A stretch of 64,000 nucleotides of DNA from Penaeus vannamei (lineage: Eukaryota; Arthropoda; Malacostraca; Decapoda; Penaeidae), in the NCBI RefSeq assembly GCF_042767895.1, contig NC_091578.1, forward strand, positions 19,593,940 through 19,657,939, read 5' to 3'. Made by a program: the position numbers and the translations under genes. Positions 54,076 to 64,000 of this stretch are shown one piece after another (the first letter of the stretch is position 1; each line of letters starts with the position of its first letter). The notes below the pieces were generated by a model. The model searched no databases, was not told the origin of the DNA, and saw nothing but the letters and a program-made list of their open reading frames with translations.

Positions 54076-56269
54076 CTAGATGGTAACCACTGCGTCGTCG
54101 GCGAGAGTCGCAGCAGATATGGTCACCCTCGACAGAGCATCGGCGGCCTCATTGTCCGAGCCCCGAATGTGGCGGATGTCCGTCGTGAACTGGGAAATGA
54201 AGTCCAGGTGGCGCTCCTCGCGAGGGGATTGGCGGCGGGACCTCGAGTGTAAGGCGAAGGTGAGGGATTTGTGGTCCGTCAGGATGTGGAATTCCTTAGC
54301 CTCCACGGTCGGCTGGAAATGCCTCACCACGGAGTATGCTGCCAGGAGCTCCCTTCCGAAGGCACTGTACCGTGACTGGCGTGGCGACAGGGTCTGCGAA
54401 AAGAAGGCAAGGGGTTGCCATTGCTTACCCAGGTGTTGCTGGAGGACTGCACCGATGGCAGTGTCGGAGGCGTCGACCGCTATGCTGAGGTGAGCCTCGG
54501 GCAGCGGATGGTTAAGCAGGGTGGCAGAGGCAAGGGCTTCTTTGCAGGCTTGGAAGGTTTCGTTAGTCGGGGATGTCCACTCGATTCTGGTGTTTCTGCT
54601 GGCCCTGTTTGGTGTGATCAGGGCGTGGAGGGGCTTGAGGAGCTGGGCACACCCGGGGACGAACCTTCTGTAGAAGTTAAACATGCCCAGGAATTTCCGC
54701 AGCTGCTTCTCCGTCGCTGGCCTGGGGAACTTCCTTATAGCGGTGACCTTCTCCTGCGCTGGGGTGATGCCTTGGGGGGTGACGGTGTGGCCGAGGAAAG
54801 AGAGGGAAGCGACACCGAACTGGCATTTTCCCGGGTTGATAACGACGCCCGCGTCTTGCAGTCTGCCGAAGAGGGCGCGGAGATGGCGGGCGTGGTCTGC
54901 TTCTGAGATGCTGGCGACGAGGATGTCGTCGATGTAGGCGAAGACGCCCTCAAGGCCGCGAGTCACGTCGTTTATGAATCGCTGGAAGGTCTGGGCGGCG
55001 TTCCTAAGACCGAAGGGCATCCTGAGGAATTCAAAAAGGCCGAAAGGTGTGATCACGGCCGTCTTGGGGATGTCCTCTTCAGCGATCGGGATTTGGTGGA
55101 AGGCCCGCACGAAGTCGATCCTGGAAATAACCGTACAGCCAGACAGCTCGTGGGAGAAGGAGTGCAGGTGCGGCAGGGGGTATCTGTCGGGGGCGGTGAT
55201 CGTGTTGAGGTGACGGTAATCACCGCACGGGCGCCAGTCACCGTCCTTCTTCTTCACCAGATGCAGAGGGGCCGCCCATTGACTGCTGGAAGGGCGTATA
55301 ATCCCCAACTGCAATATATGGTCGAACTGCGCCCTGGCACTGCGACATCTGTCGGGGGCGAGCGGACGGCAGCGAGAGTCGGCAGGGGGACCGTGGGTGA
55401 CGATGTGGTGCCGGACTTCGTGCCGTGGTTGGGTGGCCCGGTTGATCGGCTTGGTCAAGGCCGGAATTCCCGCAGGATGTTCTTGAAGGCGCAGGTCCTG
55501 GGAAGCACTGTATATATTAGGGGGGTACTTACCAGAGGAGGGGAAGCGTTTATCTCTGTGGGAGGCCGGGAGGAGGCTGACCTCGGCCCCTATGTCGACA
55601 AGGAAACGTAGGGAGGAGGAGGCATCTCGGACGTACAATAAACGCCTCCGAGGTCCGCGAAAGACAGGTGCGCCCAGTTTCCGCTGTACCCTCCAATCTT
55701 TGAGCGGCGGTGCAGAAGCGCTGAAGCGAGGCTGGCGGTTAGGCGGTAGAGAGCGCCTGAAGTCCCGGTCACTGTGTGGCGGCGAAAGGGTGCGACAACG
55801 AGGCCGGGAGCGAGAGCGTTCCTGTGTAGATATCTTCTGCACAGCCTCGGATAGTGTGGCGGCGTGAGCTGCAAGGGATCCCAACGTCACGGCGGAGGTG
55901 GTGGTTGCGGCAGACACTGTCGCTTTTGACGGTGTGGGTGCCCTAGCTTCGAGCATCGCGTCGGCTTTTAGGGCAAGGTGCTCCAATGGGGCATCTGACA
56001 CCAGCAGGATTTGCTGGATGTCAGCGGGCAGCCGCTTGAGGAAGAGAGAGCGCATGACGTCTGGTGGGAGCGTCGTGCTGGTGCGGGTGAGGAGGCGCTG
56101 GAAGTGGTGAAGGATTTCTGTGGGAGTACGGCTGTCCGCGGCTTCAGACGAGAGGAAGGAGCTTAACGCGGTCAGAGGGTTAGGTGCTGCTCGCCTAAGA
56201 ATGGCCTCCTTAAGCTCGTCGTAAGTGGCGCACCGATGATCATTCAGGAGGTCGCCGACGGTCAAGTTC
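54076..56269 (-). CDS. Gypsy-T Gag-Pol: capsid part, protease, RT and RNase H
   Basis: This single frame runs from about 56269 (VGDLLNDHR) to the stop at 54076, some 730 residues. In order: capsid end ([13 protein letters not shown]), Arg/Pro-rich linker, protease [15 protein letters not shown] with [22 protein letters not shown] and [11 protein letters not shown], then RNase H with [20 protein letters not shown] and EAADALSR. Upstream of 56269 the frame is shifted by a 2-bp loss. There is only about 60 residues between protease and RT, and no nucleocapsid knuckle, so despite the clean frame it seems to derive from an internally shortened element. Confidence 0.9.
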
Positions 56270-56361
56270 TGGCGGGAGGTTAGTGACCAGCATACGGAAT
56301 TTTGTGGTCTGGGTGGTGATGTTCCTGAGGAGGAATTCCTGCTCCACTTGAAAAAAACATT

Positions 56362-59300
56362 TTTGGAGAGAAACGTCAAAAAAAAAACCTTTTCGCTTTT
56401 TAATGGTAATTATGAGGATTTTAACATTAATTCAGGTAATTATGATGATTTCCTGATGATTCCTTTATTTTTGGGCAATAATGATGATAATTATTGTTTA
56501 AAAAATTATAAAAAATTTAATAATAAATAATGATAAAGTCATAAAATAAATTAACTCCAATTTTCCAAAATAATTTCCATACTAATAATGGAATAGAAAT
56601 AAAAAATAACATTTCTTTTTTTTGTCATTATTATTTCTAAGATCATTTATTGCTTTTTCCATTATATAAATAGTTATAATAATAAAAATAGCAATAATAA
56701 TTAGCTTTAATAATTTTTATAACTGAAATAATGATAATAATAATGATAATCATGATGATAATGACTTAATGATAAAATCATAAAAAGATAACAGTAATGA
56801 TAATAATGATATAATAATTATCATTCAGCCCGGGGTTTTTTAATTTGAAAAAAGGCCAAAAAAAAAATCCAAAATTTTTGGGTTTAAATTTAATTCAAAA
56901 TTAATGTTTTTTTATTTGACAATAATGATGATAATTTTTATGATAATGAAAATTGATAATGACAATAATAATGATAAAAGTTCATAATTATAATGATAAT
57001 CTTGATAATTACTGCAATAATAGCAATAATTAACTCTATTCCAAAAATTTTCCCATTAATAATGGAAAGAAAAATAATAACATCATTATCATTTTTATTA
57101 TAATTATTATTATTGTCATTATTATTTCTAAGATCATCATTATTGCTATTATCATTATTTAAATATTATAATGATAAAAAAAGCAAAAATAATTAATAAA
57201 AATTAAATTATAACTGCAATAAGGATGATAATAAAAGATAATAAAAATAAATGGAAAATTTTTGTTTTTATAATAAAATAAAAAAATTTCCCAAATTAAA
57301 AAAGGAAATTGGAACAGTTTAAAAGGGGGAAAATTTAATAAATTTAAATTAATTTGGAATTATAATTTCCATTTTTCCTTTATTTTTGAAAAAAAGTGAA
57401 AAATTTAAAATAAAAATAAAAAAGACAATTTTAAGGTTTTAAAGCCTTTTAAAATAAAAAAACCCCTTTTGAATTAATTATGAATTTTAAATTAAAAAAT
57501 TTAAATTTTTTCCAAATAATTTTTTTTACAAATTGGGCAATAAAATAATAAATTTTAAATTGAAAATTTAAAATTTAAATTAAGCAAAAATTTTTTAAGA
57601 TATCATTTTTAAAATTATTTTTTAAAAATTATAATAATAAAAAAATCTTTTAATAATTTTTTAAAATAACGGCAATAAAAATAAAAAATAAATTTAATTT
57701 TTTTTGTTTTAATTTTTTTTCTTTTTGTTTTTTTGATAATAAAAAACTAAAAATTTGATAATAATTCATAAAAAATAAAATTTAAAAAAAACAGTAAATG
57801 ATAAATAATTTTTGATGATAATAATTATCACAGCCTTTTTGAGAAAAAAATTTTTCGGTCGAAAAAGGAAACCCCTTTTTCGCCTTTTCGCTTTTAATGG
57901 TAATTATGAGGATTTAAACATTAATTCAGGTAATTATGATGATTTCCATGATGATTCCTTTATTATTGACAAAAATACTGATAATTATGATAATAATGAC
58001 AATGATAATGACAATAATAATGATAATAATGATAAAGTCATAAATATAATGATAATCTAGATAATTACCACAATAATAGCATAGGTTAACATTCCAATAA
58101 TTTCCAAACTTATAATGGCAATAGAAATAATAATATTATCATTGCCATTATAATTATTATTATTGCCATTATTATTTCGAAGATCATCATTATTGCTATT
58201 ATTATTATATAAATAGTTAAAATGATAAAAATAGCAATAACAATTAGGATAATAATTATTATAACTGCAATAATGATGATAATAATAACGATAATCATGA
58301 TGATAATGACTATAAAGATAATAATCATAAAAATTATGCCAGTAATGGTAATGATGCTGATAATAATGATCATTCAGTCCATTTATAATGAAATAAAGGC
58401 CAGAAGTAATAAAATCCCAAAAGTCGAAAAAACGGCATACTCTAGCGTATTACAGCCTTTTGAAAGTAAAAAAAAAAAAAAAAAAAAACATTTTCGCGTT
58501 TTAATGGTAATTATGAGGATTTTAACATTAATTCAGGTAATTATGATGATTTCCATGATGATTCCCTTATTATTGACAATAATGATAATTATAAAGTCAT
58601 AATATAATAATAATCTTGAAAATTACTGAAATAAAATCAATAATTAACTCTCTTCCAATAATTTCCATACCAATAATGGCAATAGAAATAATAACATCGT
58701 TAGCATTGTCATTATAGTTATTATTATTGTCATTATTATTTCTAAGATCATCATTATTGCTATTATCATTATATAAATAGTTAGAATGATAAAAATAGCA
58801 ATAATAATTAGTATAATAATTATTATAACTGCAATAATGATGATAAAAATAATGATAATCATGATGATAATGACTATAATGATAATAATCATAAAAATGA
58901 TGACTAATGATAATAATAATGATAATAACTATCATTTAGTCCATTTATAATGAAATAAAGGCCAGAAGTAAAAAAATTCCCAAAGTCGACAAAACGAGAA
59001 AATCTAGCGTATTACAGCCTTTTGAGAGAAGCGTCGAAAAACACTTTTCGTTTTTTCATGGTAATTATGAGGATTTTAGTATTCAGGTAATTATGATGAT
59101 TTCCATGATGAATCCTTTATTATTGACAATAATAATGATAATGACAATGATAATGACAATAATAATGATAATATTGATAAAGTCATAATTATAATTATAA
59201 TCTTGATAATTACTGCAATAATAGCAATAATTAAATATATTCCAATAATTTCCATACTAATAATGGCAATATAAATAATAACATCATTATCATTGCCATT

Positions 59301-61208
59301 ATAATTATTAGTATTGTCATTATTATATCTAAGATCATAATTATTTCTAAGATCATCATTATTACTATCATCATTATATAATTAGTTATAATGATAAAAA
59401 TAGCAATCATAATTATCATAATAATTATTATAACTGTAATAATAATGATAATAGTAATGATAAGCATGATGATAATGACTATAATGATGATAATCATAAA
59501 AATGATGACAGTAATAATGATAATGATGATAATAATTATCATTCAGTCCATTTATAATGAAATAAAGGCCAGATGTAATAAAATCCCAAAAGTCGAAAAA
59601 ATAAATCTAGCGTATTAAAAAAAAACTTTTCGCTTTTTAATGGTAATTATGAGGATTTTAATATTAATTCAGGTAATTATGATGATTTCCATGATGATTT
59701 TTTTATTATTGACAATAATGATGATAATTATGATGATAATGACAAAGATAATGACAATAATAATGCTAATAATGATAAAGTCAAAATTATAATGATAATC
59801 TTGATTATTACTGCAATAATAGCAATAATTAACTCTATTCCAATAATTTCCACACTATTAATGGCAATAGAAATAATAATAGAATTATCATTGTCATTAT
59901 AATTATTATTATTGTCCTTATTATTTCTAAGATCATCATTATTGCTATTATTATTATATAAATAGTTATAATGATAAAAATAGCAATAATGATTAGCATA
60001 ATAATTATTATAACTGCAATAATGATGATAATAATGAAAATCATGATGATAATGACTATAATAATAATCATACAATTGATGACAGTAATGATAATAATAT
60101 GCATGATAATTTTCATTCAGCCCATTTATAATGAAATGAAGGCCAGAAGTAACAGAATCCCAAAAGTCGGAAAAACGGCAAAATCTTGCTTATTACAGCC
60201 TTCTGAGAGAAACGTCGAAAAAACCCTTTTCGCTTTTTAATGGTAATTATGAGGATTTTAACATTAATTCAGGTAATTATGATGATTTCCATGATGATTC
60301 CTTTATTATTGACAATAATGATGATAATTATGATAATAATGACAATGATAATGACAATAATAATGATAATAATGATAGTCATAATTATAATGATAATTAC
60401 CTGAATTAATGTTAAAATCCTCATAATTACTATTAAAAAGCGAAAAGTTTTTTTTTCGACGTTTCTCTCATAAGGCTGTAATACGCTCGATTTTGCCGTT
60501 TTTTCGACTTTTTGGATTTTATTACTTCTGGCCTTTATTTCATTATAAATGGACTGAATGATAATTATTATCATCATTATTTTCATTACTGTCATTTTAT
60601 GAATACTATCATTATAGTCATTATCATCATGGTTATCATTATTATTATCATCATTATTGCAGTTATAATAATTATTATGCTAATTATTGTTATTTTTATC
60701 ATTATAACTATTTATATAATGATAATAGCAATAATGATAATCTTAGAAATAATAATGACAATAAAAATAATTATAATGATAATGATAATGGTGTTATTAT
60801 TTCTATTGTCATTATTAGTTTGGACATTATTGGAATAGAGTTAATTATTGCTATTATTGCAGTAATTATCAAGATTATCTTCATAATTATCTTTATCATT
60901 ATTTTTGTCATTATCATCATAATTGTCATTATTATTGTCAATAATAAAGGAATCATTATGGAAATCATCATATTCACCTGAATTAATGTTAAAATCCTCA
61001 TAATTACCATTAAAAAGCGAAAAGTTTTTTTTGGACGTTTCTCTCAAAAGGCTAGAATTTGCCGTTTTTTTTTTTCGACTTCTGGGATTTTATTACTTCT
61101 GGCCTTTGTTTCATTATAAATGGACTGAATGATAATTATTATCATTATTATCATTAGTGTTATCATTTTTATGATTATTATCATTATAGTCATTATCATC
61201 ATGAATAT
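56362..61208. repeat. AT-rich satellite array, partly unreliable sequence
   Basis: This is reverse-oriented to about 60395, then forward-oriented to 61208. Landmarks occur near 56370, 57850, 59030 and 60210 (reverse) and 60450 and 61030 (forward). The stretch 56480-57850 is degraded into runs of A, T and G and the unit cannot be followed there. There is no gene. Read on the minus strand, the order of orientations and lengths parallels 38083-43414. Confidence 0.9.
57180..57850. other. Unreliable low-complexity stretch in the satellite
   Basis: The sequence here is almost only A and T in long runs with sporadic G, lacking the triplet rhythm of the satellite on both sides. It resembles 28320-28590. 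I consider it failed consensus, not a distinct repeat. Confidence 0.7.
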
Positions 61209-62247
61209 TGTAGCGTACGGCTAAGGATGATGTCATCTCCATGAACCTCGGCCAACGCATCACGAGCCGCCGGAGACGAAGTCCCCGCCGTGTGCCACGT
61301 GCGGTTACATCCCGCAAACGTATATATTTATTTTTTCACCTGCGACTGAGTCTCGCAGGCTTTCTTATTCATTTATTTATTTTATTTTTACGTTCAGCCA
61401 TCAGTCAAGAAGGACTGTGGTGATAATGTGAACTTTGTTATTTTTATAACTATGAACGTAATTCTCACTACTTTTATGGCGTTGAAGTCGCCAAGCCAAA
61501 CTATTTATTTATTTTGAAATATGAATATTGTAAATATGTTATGGCCGAAATGCACACACCTTTGTCTACCTTTCCATGACTGAAAATGCCTGTAACTCCC
61601 TAGTGAGTGCAATTTGCTCCCAAAATAAACATCATACCATCATAGAGCTTTTACTCAACTCCAGTTAGAATAATTCATAATATTACTACCACTAAAGTTC
61701 TGGTTCTGACCAAGGTTAGATGCCTAAATCTTTCTCAGACTCGGGTCTCCTAAACAGCACATTGCTGGTTGCTCTGACATCACACAACCCTTGAAAGGCT
61801 GTAAAAAGGCTAGATAAATCAGAGAATATTGAGCTGATATCAAAAGAACAGATTCACTTTGCTATACCTGTGTTCCGGCTCCCAGCAGGCTGATGCTCAA
61901 ACCGAAGGGAAGAATTCCATGATCTTGCTTTTTTCTTCCAAACACGTCCACGTAGACGCTCAGCCTACGCTATCTCCCTTTTCACATCTACACGCTTACA
62001 CATCCAACATTCAGCACACACATTCTTTACTTTCCTTCCATCCTTCTCTGATACAACACCCACACCCACTTACACGACATACAGGGTTCCCGAACCTACT
62101 AATCGGGTGGTGGCAGCGTGCCGTAGGCCTGGAACCTTACATCTGTTCACTGCAGCGGAATCTTTCCCTTGAGCAAAAACCATATTCTCGGTTGAGCCCG
62201 GACTCAACCAGACCACTTAAAATCTACTGGGTCTACGCCCCGCTACA
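61209..62247 (+). repeat. Gypsy-L 5' LTR (plus copy)
   Basis: This 1039-bp LTR begins TGTAGCGTACGG and ends CCCCGCTACA. It is the cleanest copy in the window, lacking the hairpin of 36779-38082. It contains an AT/T-rich stretch near 61320 and CTTTATAAAGT-like signals only after the LTR. The satellite bases before it, ATCATCATGAATAT, match the satellite on the far side of the LTR at 36779-38082 but for one base, so both mark the same insertion site. Confidence 0.92.
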
Positions 62248-62374
62248 ACTGTCTTTTTGGTAGGCAGCGGTGGGAGAGAACAGTCATTCTTTCTATAAAG
62301 TGCCTGGTCAAGCCTTTGTGCAAGTCTATCGCACGCTAAGTAACGGGTTGTAGAGCAAGTGCTGGGACGCAAAA
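62248..62374 (+). other. Gypsy-L leader with probable primer-binding site
   Basis: Eleven bases after the LTR comes TGGTAGGCAGCGGTGGGA, a plausible tRNA primer-binding site. It is also present, inverted, near 36750-36770. The leader then runs to the gag start at 62375. Confidence 0.55.
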
Positions 62375-63175
62375 ATGCCTCGCACACGCAATACCGTCCA
62401 AGGAGAACCCACTAATGAGTCCTTAGGATCCTCTGCTAACACCCTTTTTGAGGGCCCCGAGTTTCATCGAGGAGATAATGCTCAATCTTTGACTTTGGGG
62501 CAAAGGCTAGAGCCCCATGACCACCTCTCGCTCGCGATGTATGAGGAGCTGGTGGATAAATTCAAATGACTGAATTCTCAGTTCAGTACCCTGGAAGGCC
62601 AGTACGCCAATATCGTGCGATTACTGGAGCCCAGGGCATCTGAGCGGCCTCTGCATCGCAGGTAGAAGCGGGGGTGCATGCGGTCACAACTGACCACTCG
62701 TCTCAGCGTGCGCCCGTCAATCCGTGTCCGTTAGATCAGGGTATAACCCTGCGTGACCCGATTCCGCCTTACCGGGCAGAAGTTCCAGCTAGCCAGCCTC
62801 TTCGGAGGAATCAGGAGTTGGAAACTTGGTTGCGGCATGTTGAGCAAGCCCATCCTTATGGGACGGATGAGGCTCTGATCCGCCCATGGTAGCTGTAGGG
62901 GGACGGCGGATATAGTCATTAACTCCCTAGTTTTTGACGGCATTGGGACCTGGGACGAGTTCAAGGAAACCCTTCGACAACGTCTCCGGGGGACGTGCTC
63001 GTCGATGGAGTACCTACGGCGACACTTCCCCTAGGGACTGCTATCTCGCGGTCGAGACCATGGTTTATCAAGCTATGCGTGGCTATCCTGGTGAACTTGG
63101 GCCAGCTGAACCTCTGATGAGGAGAACTTTTCTCCAGGGACTCCCGCCCTGGCTGCGGGAAAAGCTCCTGTTGAC
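62375..63175 (+). pseudogene. Gypsy-L gag, decayed copy
   Basis: This starts MPRTRNTVQGE like the intact gag at 35406-36650. A TGA ends the first frame at 62569, in the coiled-coil segment. Reading resumes in shifted frames (about 62674 and 62934) with WLRHVEQAHPYGTDEAL and FLQGLPPWLREKLL. The region after that, including the two Cys/His motifs and the first half of the protease, about 600 bp, is deleted at about 63175. Confidence 0.85.
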
Positions 63176-63182
63176 CCACGCG

Positions 63183-63480
63183 GCCTTAGGGGGGCATCTG
63201 GGGCCGCGTTGGACATCAAGGGCAGGGCAACCCTTGAGTTTAAGTTTTCCCGAGCCTGTAAGTGCCGGCACTCGGTGTTCGTGGTGGACGACGACACCAG
63301 GTTTCCAGCAGAGGTGCTGATAGGTGTGGACCTGCTGTGGAGGTTCAATTTTAAGTTGAACCTCTCCCCTGTTTCAGGGGCCAGCTCTGCTAGCTTTAAT
63401 GGAGTCCGACTCGGGGTTTCGTTCTCGGGTGCCGGGTCCCTCGCCATCCTGACATACCACGAACCGGAGGCCGTGTTACG
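63183..63480 (+). pseudogene. Gypsy-L protease, second half
   Basis: The stretch contains ALDIKGRATLEFKF-like sequence and EVLIGVDLLWRFNFKL, the end of a retroviral-type protease domain. The active-site half with DSG is missing here. The complementary half is what survives at 35114-35584, so the two Gypsy-L copies carry different deletions. Confidence 0.75.
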
Positions 63481-64000
63481 TTGCTGTAGAACGAGCGGCG
63501 GAGATCGGGAAGGTGCGATGAGATGCGCGCGGAGTCACCTGTCCCCATCGATTCGTGCGATGCCTCGTGAACGGCTTGAAGGGCGGACTGGCTTGTGTTG
63601 AGAGCGACACCGCCAAGGTCCTGGTACCTCGCTCGTTGGTGGACCTCTCCCAACCGGAGAGGTCCACGTTTGGGTCGTCAACGATCAGACAGTTCCGGTT
63701 GAGATCGAGCAAGGATTCGTCCTCTGCTATGCGGCGATCGTGGAGGTTTCACTTAATCGTCTCGAATACGATGCGGAATCCATGGACCAGGATTCCGGCG
63801 TCAACCCGGAAGATGTGGGCTCATCCTCCGGGGATAGTCGAGGAGCTTTAGACATGGCTTCCTCGACTCCCATCGATGATGGAAGCGAACCGGATAGTCT
63901 GATGGCAGACTTCGAGGACCGGTTTGATTTTGCACACGGACTTAATGACTTTGGCTATAACATGGACAAGTTTGAGGTTTTCCTGGTATGTTCTTTTGAG
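63480..64000 (+). pseudogene. Gypsy-L linker between protease and RT, window edge
   Basis: This includes LVNGLKGGLACVESDTAKVLV in common with 34872-35093. It then continues, in another frame, with EIEQGFVLCYAAIVEVS and an acidic Ser/Asp-rich stretch, the linker lost from the C3 copy. No RT motif is reached before the window ends. Confidence 0.7.

Larger units (their letters stand above)
52753..56361 (-). mobile_element. Gypsy-T retrotransposon (minus copy), 5'-truncated
   Basis: This is the same element as 43728-47336 on the opposite strand. It has the truncated 3' LTR (52753-52891), integrase, RNase H, RT, protease and most of gag, but the 5' LTR and first ~80 bp of gag are missing and satellite begins at 56362. 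It differs from the plus copy by a handful of substitutions and one-base indels. Its pol frame is intact from gag through RNase H. Confidence 0.92.

Noticed and set aside
1..64000. Host protein-coding genes, tRNA or rRNA genes
   Set aside because: I found no exon-like sequence with a recognisable non-transposon domain and no cloverleaf or rRNA signature. A short exon hidden in the AT-rich parts cannot be excluded by eye.

Overview
This window is repeat-dense eukaryotic DNA, with no host gene that I can support. The content is AT-rich satellite with interrupted ATT/ATC/ATA-type repeats, AT microsatellites, LTR retrotransposons of the BEL/Pao and Gypsy superfamilies, and non-LTR retrotransposons. 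This mix fits an arthropod. Simple repeats this abundant, together with these retroelement types, make a decapod crustacean (penaeid shrimp or crab) my best guess. That is inference; nothing here is species-diagnostic. There are no operons, RNA genes, CRISPR arrays or other prokaryotic features.

Three runs of exactly 500 N (8379-8378+500=8878; 24691-25190; 47929-48428) split the window into four contigs: C1 1-8378, C2 8879-24690, C3 25191-47928, C4 48429-64000. C1 is satellite carrying a BEL/Pao element (1042-8278) with two LTRs and a 5-bp target duplication, then more satellite. C2 is a decayed non-LTR reverse-transcriptase fragment (8879-9955), 5.7 kb of satellite, the 3' LTR and long 3' non-coding region of a large Gypsy element ('Gypsy-L', minus strand), the 3' LTR and integrase end of a small Gypsy ('Gypsy-S', minus) nested in it, more satellite, and the 5' part of a BEL/Pao element identical in layout to that of C1. 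C3 repeats the Gypsy-L/Gypsy-S segment in poorer sequence quality, continues through all of Gypsy-S (to 32824) and the coding half and 5' LTR of Gypsy-L (to 38082), then 5.3 kb of satellite, a third Gypsy ('Gypsy-T', plus strand, 43415-47336) and the 5' end of a Jockey/I-like non-LTR element. C4 holds a non-LTR 3' end, the body of a Jockey/I-like element on the minus strand, Gypsy-T again on the minus strand, 4.8 kb of satellite and the 5' LTR and gag of Gypsy-L on the plus strand.

The biological reading is a satellite array repeatedly used as a landing site by retroelements, with clear nesting (Gypsy-S inside Gypsy-L, both inside satellite; BEL/Pao inside satellite; a non-LTR element against the Gypsy-T 3' LTR). 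The assembly reading is as important: every contig shares multi-kb sequence with another across a gap. C4 has the same order of features as the right half of C3, reversed, including the same Gypsy-L/satellite junction. It is therefore probably an allelic contig placed upside down, so the large palindrome and the direct duplications may not exist in the chromosome. I did not find a new biological system. The most useful observations are the nested insertions with their target duplications, the inverted LTR end around an AT hairpin, the ~585-bp satellite with orientation switches, and the assembly duplications.
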